This document shows positions 6,786 through 12,248 of a stretch of 12,248 nt of DNA, piece after piece. The DNA comes from Pontiella desulfatans. GTDB lineage: Bacteria > Verrucomicrobiota > Kiritimatiellia > Kiritimatiellales > Pontiellaceae. The DNA lies in assembly GCA_029287275.1 (NCBI GenBank), contig JARFRL010000275.1, forward strand, positions 1-12,248, in the 5' to 3' direction. The notes beneath the pieces are model-generated. The model saw nothing but the letters and a program-made list of their open reading frames with translations. It did no database searches and was not told the origin of the DNA. Each line of letters starts with the position of its first letter. The first letter of the stretch is position 1. The position numbers and the translations under genes are program-made.

Positions 6786-9700
6786 TCATGCCCGCGCCTC
6801 CACGCTCAGCCGCTGAATGGATCCGGTGCGCCCGAAGATTTCCGCGCTCAGTTCCGCGTCGAGAACGAGGCCGGGGACCTCGCGCGTTTCGCCATTGGAG
6901 CGCGTCACGAGGACGCGGTCCGCGTCGCCTTCCCGGATTTGGACGGGGACGGTGCAGATGGTGAAGGTGACGTCGTTTTCGTCGGAAAGGAAGGGATCGA
7001 AGCCCAGGCATCCATTTTCAACGCGGACGCCCAGTTCGATCAGGCGGGAAATAAAGTCCTCTTTCACCTGGCCGGTGAGACCGGGCTGCTGAGCGCCCAT
7101 CATGGCTGGAGTATGCGAATAGGGGTCCGTCGGGAACGCGCCTTGTTCCAAAACGCTTTTGTGGGCGCCGATGCCTTGTCGGATGTCGTAATAGCGTTCA
7201 AGCAACGGCTTTAGAAGCGCGTCGTCTTTCGCCTCGATGCAGATCTCCTGCGCCGCGAGCAAAAGCTTGGAAACCATGTGCCAGTAAATGGAGCCCAACC
7301 CTTCGTATTTGAAGAACGTGCCGGACCGGCCCGTGAAGGATTGATGGTCGAAAACCGCCTCATAGGTTTCGAGCCATGTTTCCCGTTCCCGCTTGGAGAC
7401 GCCAATCTCCCTTAGCTTTTCATCCAATATGTCCGCGTTGCGGAATTCGGGTTTGAAATGCAAGGTTCCGTTTCGGTCGCGCGCGAGAACTCGAGGGTCG
7501 AACGGAGTATCCGTCGGGACACGGTTCTTTTCCATGAATCCGGGCAAGGCGCGGTTGGGATAGAGGATATAGCTGTTCTGGTCGCTCCGATAGAGCGAGC
7601 TCGCCCGAAGCGCGTTGAGCACGTCCAGACTTTCCGCGGCGCTCAGCTTTCCGCATGAAAGCACGGCCACCTGACCTTCCAGCATTTCGTAGAGATTTCG
7701 GATGGAAATCCCGCCGTCGGCCTCAACCTTCATCAGGTTGTAAGCGTGGTAAAGCCCGTCATCGCGCCGATTGGCGCCAATCGTCTGATCCATGTATTCC
7801 CGCGCGAGATCAAAGAACGCGACGAATTTCGCGACGGGCAGGGCGGTCTTTTCGCCCGAGAACCCGTTCTGGTAAATCGTCTCGCGGTAGCGCTCGCCGG
7901 CTTTGCCCAGCATATCGAGCATGGATCGGCGCTGGTGGTTCGAGAAGCCGCTGGATAGAAGCTCCAGGTGGGCTTGAAGGGCGTCGAACATTTCGAGGAA
8001 CTGTTTTTCCACTTCGATCGAAACCACGAGGTTTTCCTTGTCGCAACCACTGAACAACTTGACGCAGAAATCGAGATAGCGTCGCATGTAGCATAGCGTC
8101 ACCATCGAAACCCCCGATCCCACGAGCGCGTTGTTGGCGTCGTTCCATTCCGGACGCTGGGTGTTCATCCAGATGCCCGCCTCGGGTATGAAGTTGGAAA
8201 GTTTGGCCAGCAAAGGGACCAGCAGTTTCTCGGTCAGGTTGACGTGGTAAATGTCGTCGTCCCGCAGGTGCGTGAGCTTTCCGTCTGACCCGATGGTTTC
8301 CGCGAGCGCCATGATCGCGGCGTGGTCGTCATCGTCGAAATCGATGCTTTCGCGGGGATTCGCCAGCAGCGATTCATAGGGTTTTATCCGGTACGGAATG
8401 TTGGCGTAAACGAAAATCTCCTTCGATAAAAGCGCCTGCAATTGATCGGGATGGAAGGCTTCGGATTGTTCCAGCAACTTAAGCAGGTAAATGATCTGAT
8501 GGTCGCCCCAGTACCCAATATATGACCACGGATCGTTGGGGTCGTGCACCTCCCAATCCATGCCGGCGCGGGTGATGCGGTAGGGGTTGTAGCCATCGGC
8601 CGTTGACGCGTTGACGAACTTGCAGACCATGCTCTCGAAGAATCCGGGATAAGAGATTCCCAGCGCTTCCCAGTTTTGGAAAATGTCGCGCCAGTTGCCT
8701 TCGTAGGAAAGCTTCTTCGAGCCATCCGCGTTGCGCGTTTCGATCGAGAACTTGTTCCAAGGGCGGCTTGGGTCGCCATGTCGGCGGCTGAACGTCAGCG
8801 GCATGTATTCCAGATAAAGCCGCTCCAAGTCGGGATGGTCCAATTGTTGGAAGAAAGCCAGTCCTTCCGGATATTGGAAGAATTCCGGCAGCGCGTCGAA
8901 CGCCAGTTTCTCCGCGGCGGGCCGGTTGGCCGAAGCGATGAAGTCGAGCAGGTCGGCCTTGGAAACCGAATAGCCGTTGTCGAAGATGCCGCCGCGCATG
9001 ACGTTGAACAGCGTGTTTGAAAAATGCCGCGCGGTCTGAAGCGGATCGCCACCGGTCTGGATGCCGTCGGCCTGGGCCACGATCTGGCATAGATTTTTAG
9101 TGCCCCGCTCCACGTCGGCCAGCAACTCGGCTTCGGAGGGGCGTTCGACCTCCAGCTTGGCGATGTCGCAGGCGTCTTGATCGACCTCGGCCACGAAGTA
9201 CCACGTCTTGCTTCCGCCGGCGGGAAGGGTGGCGCGTGATTGGACGAAGTAGGCCCCGCGCAGGCCGCGCGCGTCGGTTTCCTGTTCAACGGATTCCCCG
9301 CGTCGGAAACGGTCCAGCTGCCGGTCGCTGAGCAAATAAACAGGATCGTCCAGTCCCATCGACCAGACGGTGTTGGCGGTGAGCGATTCGCAGGGTTCGG
9401 CGCGGTCGACCGGGATCGAGCTGAGGGCGTAGACGCCGATGCCGCTTTCGGGTAGCAACTCGCTCTTCTTGTAGGCGTCGACCAGCGTGCTGAAGCCGGT
9501 CTGCAAGTCGCGATCGACGTTCGCCGGAAGCAGGTTCCGCAGTCCGTCGATGAAGCGGCAGCGCGTCGGTTCGTTTCCAAGGTTGGAGAGCGTCGCCTTC
9601 CGCGCGAATCCAAAACGGTCGCTCGACATCCAGGTATAGCGGAACGAAAGGTTCAAGTCGCGGTTGATCTCTTCGAACACCAGCTTGTTTCCTGGAATGT

Positions 9701-10082
9701 TTTTGTAAAGGTTGCGCTCGGTTTCATAGGCGCCGGAATGGCGGCCGGAGAACGGCTTCCACAAAAGATCGCCCGCGGCTCCCTCCATTAGAATGATGGT
9801 TTTGGGGCCCGTCAGATCTTGCGCGTCGTGAATTTTGTCTTCGGTGGTGTAGGGGAAAAGCGCGCTTTCGGGATTGCGCCGCCCGCAGGTAAGCGCGCCA
9901 TTGCTGGAGGTGAACATCCAGTGATTGGAGTCGCTGACGACGCTGATGAAAAACGGCGCCATCCGGTCGTGATTCCGGACGCGGTAAAAACGCTCGCCGT
10001 CGAGATCGACATATTCTCCCTTCACGGCCGCGGAGGAAGAGCGCAACGCGCGGTCACCGATAAAAATTTTCTTCTGCGTCAC
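6786..10082 (-). CDS. Beta-1,3-glucan phosphorylase, glycoside hydrolase family 149-like
   Basis: The 1098-residue product has no signal peptide and should be cytoplasmic. It matches the large clan GH-Q inverting phosphorylases. The N-terminal beta region (about 1-330) is followed by a helical catalytic barrel. Motifs: WMFTSSNGALTCGRRNPESA (55-74), SYEGNWRDIFQNWEALG (459-475), IGYWGDHQIIYLLKLLE (522-538), MNTQRPEWNDANNALVGSG (639-657), and HTPAMMGAQQPGLTGQVKE (990-1008). By analogy with the WND motif of GH94, Asp648 is the candidate general acid, and the late glycine/glutamine-rich loop may help bind phosphate. Length and motifs fit GH149; GH161 is the near alternative. Such enzymes split beta-1,3-gluco-oligosaccharides with phosphate to glucose-1-phosphate and a shorter chain. 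The start codon is GTG at 10082, with AGGAG six bases upstream. It lies 179 bases after the regulator gene and heads the enzyme part of the cluster. Class is secure; the family number rests on remembered motifs. Confidence 0.85.
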   Translation of the reverse strand: MTQKKIFIGDRALRSSSAAVKGEYVDLDGERFYRVRNHDRMAPFFISVVSDSNHWMFTSSNGALTCGRRNPESALFPYTTEDKIHDAQDLTGPKTIILMEGAAGDLLWKPFSGRHSGAYETERNLYKNIPGNKLVFEEINRDLNLSFRYTWMSSDRFGFARKATLSNLGNEPTRCRFIDGLRNLLPANVDRDLQTGFSTLVDAYKKSELLPESGIGVYALSSIPVDRAEPCESLTANTVWSMGLDDPVYLLSDRQLDRFRRGESVEQETDARGLRGAYFVQSRATLPAGGSKTWYFVAEVDQDACDIAKLEVERPSEAELLADVERGTKNLCQIVAQADGIQTGGDPLQTARHFSNTLFNVMRGGIFDNGYSVSKADLLDFIASANRPAAEKLAFDALPEFFQYPEGLAFFQQLDHPDLERLYLEYMPLTFSRRHGDPSRPWNKFSIETRNADGSKKLSYEGNWRDIFQNWEALGISYPGFFESMVCKFVNASTADGYNPYRITRAGMDWEVHDPNDPWSYIGYWGDHQIIYLLKLLEQSEAFHPDQLQALLSKEIFVYANIPYRIKPYESLLANPRESIDFDDDDHAAIMALAETIGSDGKLTHLRDDDIYHVNLTEKLLVPLLAKLSNFIPEAGIWMNTQRPEWNDANNALVGSGVSMVTLCYMRRYLDFCVKLFSGCDKENLVVSIEVEKQFLEMFDALQAHLELLSSGFSNHQRRSMLDMLGKAGERYRETIYQNGFSGEKTALPVAKFVAFFDLAREYMDQTIGANRRDDGLYHAYNLMKVEADGGISIRNLYEMLEGQVAVLSCGKLSAAESLDVLNALRASSLYRSDQNSYILYPNRALPGFMEKNRVPTDTPFDPRVLARDRNGTLHFKPEFRNADILDEKLREIGVSKRERETWLETYEAVFDHQSFTGRSGTFFKYEGLGSIYWHMVSKLLLAAQEICIEAKDDALLKPLLERYYDIRQGIGAHKSVLEQGAFPTDPYSHTPAMMGAQQPGLTGQVKEDFISRLIELGVRVENGCLGFDPFLSDENDVTFTICTVPVQIREGDADRVLVTRSNGETREVPGLVLDAELSAEIFGRTGSIQRLSVEARA

Positions 10083-10088
10083 GAGTAG

Positions 10089-10093
10089 CTCCT
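10089..10093 (-). promoter_or_regulatory. Ribosome binding site for the GTG-started phosphorylase gene
   Basis: AGGAG on the minus strand lies 6 bases before a GTG codon at 10080-10082. This supports GTG as the real start of the phosphorylase gene, since no in-frame ATG is present nearby downstream before conserved sequence begins. Confidence 0.75.
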
Positions 10094-10108
10094 GTTTTTT
10101 CGGCCATG

Positions 10109-10123
10109 AACATCACGGATGTT
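10109..10123. repeat. Perfect inverted repeat AACATC-ACG-GATGTT in the phosphorylase leader
   Basis: The 6-base arms are perfect with a 3-base spacer, 15 bases upstream of the phosphorylase ribosome binding site. It could be a leader hairpin in the mRNA or a protein-binding site. It is not a minus-strand terminator, because no T-run follows in that direction. Confidence 0.4.
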
Positions 10124-10135
10124 TTGTTTCACTCG

Positions 10136-10154
10136 CGGGCGCCAGCCGCGCCCG
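10136..10154. repeat. Stable GC hairpin in the phosphorylase leader
   Basis: CGGGCGC (10136-10142) and GCGCCCG (10148-10154) form a perfect 7-bp stem with a 5-base loop. On the minus strand no T-run follows, so it is not an ordinary intrinsic terminator. Its place between the regulator and the phosphorylase would suit an mRNA processing or stabilising element that lets downstream enzymes be made at a level different from the regulator. That role is inference. Confidence 0.45.
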
Positions 10155-10231
10155 TTCGTGAAGCCGCCCGCTGTTTATTTTCATTCCATATTTCTTCACG
10201 CGCCCCGTGGGTTGTGTGTTTCAAGCGACCG

Positions 10232-10245
10232 GCGATCCGGATCGC
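10232..10245. repeat. Perfect 14-base palindrome GCGATCCGGATCGC
   Basis: This perfect palindrome starts 17 bases beyond the regulator stop codon on the minus strand. As RNA it would give only a 5-bp stem with a 4-base loop and no T-run. As DNA it could be a dimer-binding site. It does not resemble the GGTNTATAACCAA-like motif upstream of the regulator. Confidence 0.4.
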
Positions 10246-10261
10246 GTACTGGAGGTTTTTT

Positions 10262-11470
10262 TTAATTCTTATCACCTCGGGTGGCGGTCATCGGGTCGTT
10301 GGCTTGGGCGAGTAGGGTGGATACGATATCGTCGATCTTGTTGCCATGCCTCATCCGGCCTCCGCAGGATTCGCGTATGAAAAAGTCTTGCGGTTCATGT
10401 CCGGTAAGCTGTTTTGAGGAGCCTTTGCTGAGCGCGATCGCGTGGCCAATGAGGCCATCGGAGACGTATTCATAGGAGTTGAACAAGGTGCTGAGTGGCG
10501 GGTTCGATCGGAGTCCAAGCGGGTTGTTGTTGTGTCCAAGAACGGCGAAGTCGTCCGGCACGGAGAATCCTTTCTGCTCGCACGCCTGCATGAACTCCAA
10601 CGCGATTTCATCGTGGTAGGCGATAACGGCCAGCTCTCCTCTGTGGGGTTGCCACCGCGAGATTAAGCGCTCGTAGTCGCGGGGAGACCGATCGACCATG
10701 CCAACGAGGTTTGGGTACTCCTCTATGTCGCACCAGCGGCTGTATAGCATCAGGTTGCGTTGCCAATAGTCCACGCCGATCGTATCAGGGCCGAGCAGGG
10801 CGATTTTTTTAAAGCCTACTTCCTTAAAATACCGGCATTGCAGGTAGGTCGTGGGGTGGGAGGTGTCAAAGTCGACCTCCGGGTCGAGATAGCAACACGT
10901 TTCCAGGCCGGGCACCGGATTGGCCAAAACCACGGGAAGCTTGCTGGCGCGGACGAAGTCGTGCAGATGGGCCAGATTCTGATCCTCGCCAAGCCACGGA
11001 AGGATGATGGCGCAACAATCTTGTTCAATAAAATCGCGCGCGAGCTCCGCGGAATGAATGTCGATCTCGGACACCGTGCGGATAATGAGTTTGATCTGCA
11101 TCGCTTCAGAGGAATGATGCAGGTGGTCGATGAGGCTCGTCACGTAGTGGCCCCACTGCTTGAGCGGCAGAAGAACCCCGATTTTGTCCGTTGTTCGAAG
11201 TTCTTTTTCGGTGTCCACCTTGCGTCTGTTCAGGTCGCCCGCGGATTCGGTGACGAAAGTTCCACTACCGTGCTTCAGCTCAAGATAGCCCTGCGCGGCC
11301 AGTTTTTCAAAGGCGCGTCGGACGGTATGATAGTTGCAATCACACTCCTCTCCGAGGGCTCGCGCGCTCGGTAGCCGGCTTCCCGGTTTCAGTTCGCCGG
11401 TCGCGATGCGCGCCAGAATCATGTCGCAAATTTCCACGTACTTATAAGGAGATGTCGCCAATTCTTTCAT
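10262..11470 (-). CDS. GntR-type transcription regulator with LacI-like sugar-sensing domain
   Basis: The 402-residue cytoplasmic protein has two parts. Residues about 8-74 are a GntR winged helix-turn-helix: GELKPGSRLPSARALGEE (25-42), then a recognition helix YHTVRRAFEKLAAQGYLE (47-64) and the wing HGSGTFV (67-73). Residues about 96-370 are a periplasmic-binding-protein/LacI-like effector domain: IGVLLPL at the start, AIILPWLG, VVLANPVPG, KKIALLGPD, VIAYHDEIALEF, and DDFAVLGHNNNPLGL followed by NPPLSTL, the usual LacI-family ending. This architecture is known from AraR-type regulators of sugar use. It probably senses an imported sugar and controls the downstream glucanase genes and itself. 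The start is the ATG at 11470; an in-frame TTG at 11515 is rejected because it overlaps the likely -10 box. Its own promoter contains a candidate operator. Type is firm; effector and mode (repressor or activator) are inferred. Confidence 0.93.
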   Translation of the reverse strand: MKELATSPYKYVEICDMILARIATGELKPGSRLPSARALGEECDCNYHTVRRAFEKLAAQGYLELKHGSGTFVTESAGDLNRRKVDTEKELRTTDKIGVLLPLKQWGHYVTSLIDHLHHSSEAMQIKLIIRTVSEIDIHSAELARDFIEQDCCAIILPWLGEDQNLAHLHDFVRASKLPVVLANPVPGLETCCYLDPEVDFDTSHPTTYLQCRYFKEVGFKKIALLGPDTIGVDYWQRNLMLYSRWCDIEEYPNLVGMVDRSPRDYERLISRWQPHRGELAVIAYHDEIALEFMQACEQKGFSVPDDFAVLGHNNNPLGLRSNPPLSTLFNSYEYVSDGLIGHAIALSKGSSKQLTGHEPQDFFIRESCGGRMRHGNKIDDIVSTLLAQANDPMTATRGDKN

Positions 11471-11514
11471 TATATTTTTTCTTCTGGGGTTTGGGGGTTC
11501 AAAATCGGCCCCCA

Positions 11515-11542
11515 AATATAAAGCGGTCTATAACCAAGTCAA
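11515..11542 (-). promoter_or_regulatory. Proximal sigma70-like promoter of the regulator gene
   Basis: On the minus strand TTGACT (11542-11537) is followed after 16 bases by TATATT (11520-11515), each box matching the consensus at five of six positions. Transcription would start near 11508, leaving a leader of about 38 bases to the ATG at 11470. The spacer holds the candidate operator at 11525-11535. Confidence 0.6.
11525..11535. promoter_or_regulatory. Candidate operator in the regulator promoter spacer
   Basis: GGTCTATAACC, followed by AAG, is one of four copies of a directional motif in this interval and has dyad-like ends GGT...ACC. Lying between -35 and -10 of the proximal promoter, it would let a bound regulator block RNA polymerase. 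Autoregulation is inferred. Confidence 0.5.
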
Positions 11543-11546
11543 GGGG

Positions 11547-11575
11547 AAGATATAGTTGCCCCGTGATAATGTCAA
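11547..11575 (-). promoter_or_regulatory. Distal promoter candidate of the regulator gene
   Basis: On the minus strand a perfect -35 box TTGACA (11575-11570) is followed after 17 bases by TATCTT (11552-11547), which matches the -10 consensus at four of six positions. Transcription from it would begin near 11540 and pass through the proximal promoter and its operator. Confidence 0.45.
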
Positions 11576-11579
11576 CACA

Positions 11580-11623
11580 AAGGTATATAACAATAAACGG
11601 TGCTAAAAGTTTGGTTATACCTT
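11580..11623. repeat. Inverted pair of the GGTATA(T)AAC motif
   Basis: AAGGTATA (11580-11587) and TATACCTT (11616-11623) are perfect 8-base inverted arms 28 bases apart. Each belongs to a longer motif: GGTATATAACAATAAA from 11582 on the plus strand and GGTATAACCAAACTT from 11621 on the minus strand. The centres are about 31 bases, or roughly three helical turns, apart, which would suit two regulator dimers on one face of the DNA. It lies just upstream of both regulator promoter candidates. Confidence 0.5.
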
Positions 11624-11624
11624 G

Positions 11625-11655
11625 AGGGCGGGCCCTAGGCGGGCTCGCCTTTTTT
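11625..11655 (+). terminator. Strong plus-strand intrinsic terminator without an obvious gene
   Basis: GGCGGGCCC (11627-11635) pairs with GGGCTCGCC (11641-11649) through nine base pairs including one G-U, with loop TAGGC, and the stem can be extended by two more pairs. A run of six T (11650-11655) follows. The design is that of a classical rho-independent terminator reading rightward. The nearest plus-strand gene to its left ends more than 10 kb away. Confidence 0.7.
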
Positions 11656-11899
11656 CGTGGAAGGACGCTCGTTATTGTCGAGCTGGAGTGTGGTTTTGGG
11701 TTGTGTTCGGAGTTGGGGTGTTGGGTCGGAAAGCGTTCTAAAGCCTTGTAGGAAAGGTGATAGGTGTTTGCGCGGGCTTGTGTTTTATTCGCGGGAACCG
11801 CGCCTTGAGCGTTGTCGGTGATTGTTTTCGCGGCATAGGCGACGCGCGCGTGGTGACGCGTGGCCTTGCGACGTCGCGTAATTTTGCCATAGAAAAATC
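11656..11899. other. Non-coding stretch between terminator and right-hand promoter
   Basis: I see no supported gene here on either strand; the open frames that cross it have no ribosome binding site and no recognisable sequence. The only local structure is a small hairpin, CGCGG (11790-11794) with CCGCG (11798-11802), without a T-run. The first half is G- and T-rich on the plus strand. Together with 11471-11655 and 11900-11973 it makes up the roughly 500-base divergent intergenic region. Confidence 0.4.
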
Positions 11900-11928
11900 T
11901 TGATGAAGTGCGTCATAAGATCTATACC
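11900..11928 (+). promoter_or_regulatory. Promoter candidate for the right-hand exported protein
   Basis: TTGATG (11900-11905) and TATACC (11923-11928) are separated by 17 bases; each matches the sigma70 consensus at four of six positions. Transcription would begin near 11935, giving a leader of about 40 bases. A copy of the interval's repeated motif overlaps the -10 box. Confidence 0.45.
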
Positions 11929-11934
11929 AATAAA
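11919..11934 (+). promoter_or_regulatory. Fourth copy of the candidate operator motif
   Basis: GATCTATACCAATAAA matches the copy at 11582-11597 (GGTATATAACAATAAA) at 13 of 16 positions without gaps. It overlaps the -10 box of the right-hand promoter candidate, so it could place that gene under the same regulator. Part of the similarity could simply reflect two TATA-like -10 elements. Confidence 0.45.
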
Positions 11935-11962
11935 AAACGAAGTGTGGATCGCCCACATGAGT

Positions 11963-11968
11963 AGGAGG
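11963..11968 (+). promoter_or_regulatory. Strong ribosome binding site of the right-hand gene
   Basis: AGGAGG lies 5 bases before the ATG at 11974. A small hairpin, TGTGG (11943-11947) with CCACA (11953-11957), sits just ahead of it in the presumed leader. Confidence 0.8.
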
Positions 11969-11973
11969 GTACA

Positions 11974-12248
11974 ATGCGAAGTAAAATGATAATGATAGCG
12001 GCCATAGCGGGTTTTATGAGTTTGAGCGCCAACGCGGGTTTTGAGCAGTTCAACGACCCCGTTGGCGGAATGAATGTGTTCACCACGTCCGACGCGTATG
12101 AATTCAGCATCGTTCCTTACAGTCTGGCGGATCTGCGAGCCTTGACCACCGATAACCGAACGTTTGAGCTGCTTCCCAACGTGAATTTGTACGCCGACAA
12201 TCCCGGCGATCCCGTTTGGCGCGACAATGGCGGCGCGGGCCCCGACGG
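11974..12248 (+). CDS. Exported protein of unknown function, 3' end beyond the window
   Basis: Ninety-one codons are visible, open to the window edge. Residues 1-21 form a signal peptide (MRSKMIMIAAIAGFMSLSANA) with an Ala-Asn-Ala site and likely cleavage before Gly22. The mature start, GFEQFNDPVGGMNVFTTSDA, continues rich in Asn, Asp, Gly and Pro, as in beta-rich surface or matrix proteins. I do not recognise the family. In PVC bacteria such starts are common among PEP-CTERM-type and other surface proteins, but the diagnostic C-terminus is not in view. It is transcribed away from the regulator. The promoter candidate carries a copy of the regulator-region motif, so it could be a glucan-binding or additional glucan-degrading protein. 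That is a guess from position. The start is well supported by AGGAGG and the signal peptide. Confidence 0.75.
   Translation, partial: MRSKMIMIAAIAGFMSLSANAGFEQFNDPVGGMNVFTTSDAYEFSIVPYSLADLRALTTDNRTFELLPNVNLYADNPGDPVWRDNGGAGPD

Noticed and set aside
8795..9613. Long minus-strand frame inside the phosphorylase gene
   Set aside because: It is an out-of-frame shadow rich in Arg, Ser, Pro and Ala within the conserved phosphorylase reading frame.
10760..11374. Long plus-strand frame opposite the regulator gene
   Set aside because: It is antisense to a clear GntR/LacI-type protein and its translation shows no domain or export signal.
11471..11515. Fifteen-residue extension of the regulator from a TTG codon
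   Set aside because: The TTG overlaps the likely -10 box and has no ribosome binding site, while GntR domains normally start as the ATG form does.
11738..11974. Minus-strand open frame in the intergenic region
   Set aside because: It has no ribosome binding site, no recognisable sequence, runs antisense through the right-hand promoter, and would begin on the start codon of the exported protein.

Overview
The window holds one compact gene cluster that looks like a catabolic locus for beta-1,3-glucan (laminarin-type, beta-1,6-branched) polysaccharide, flanked on each side by a plus-strand secreted protein gene. By eye the DNA is moderately GC-rich (above 50%). Genes are tightly packed, and no ribosomal or tRNA gene, insertion sequence or CRISPR array is visible. 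Several things suggest the PVC superphylum (Verrucomicrobiota, Kiritimatiellota or Lentisphaerota): a GntR-type regulator carrying a LacI-like sugar sensor, a GPH-family sugar symporter beside secreted glycosidases, a GH149-type phosphorylase, and no SusC/SusD pair. This taxonomic placement is inference from gene style only.

Layout, left to right. (1) 30-1121, plus: an exported protein of unknown function made of two copies of a domain that resembles the TolB-N/CsgG fold. A likely terminator follows it. (2) 11470 down to 1158, minus, six genes in transcription order: the GntR/LacI-type regulator; a GH149-like beta-1,3-glucan phosphorylase; a small clan GH-A lipoprotein glycosidase; a GPH-family MFS sugar transporter; a GH17 beta-1,3-glucanase; and a GH30 glucanase or glucosidase. 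Gaps in the last part of the cluster are only 19-21 bases. Leaders of about 107-200 bases precede the phosphorylase, the lipoprotein enzyme and the transporter. (3) 11471-11973: a regulatory interval between divergent genes. It has two sigma70-like promoter candidates for the regulator, a four-copy directional motif (GGTNTATAACCAA-like), a strong plus-strand terminator with no obvious upstream gene, and a promoter candidate for the right-hand gene. (4) 11974 to the window end, plus: the first 91 codons of an exported protein cut by the window edge.

Proposed working model. Exported GH17, GH30 and lipoprotein enzymes cut and debranch the glucan outside the inner membrane. The GPH symporter imports the oligosaccharides. 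The cytoplasmic phosphorylase releases glucose-1-phosphate from them, saving ATP compared with hydrolysis. The regulator senses an imported sugar and controls itself and probably the whole cluster through the repeated motif. The right-hand exported gene may share that control, because one motif copy overlaps its promoter candidate. The family calls for GH17, GH30, the GPH transporter and the regulator are firm. The GH149 assignment is good but was made from memory. The family of the lipoprotein enzyme and the functions of the two flanking proteins are open.
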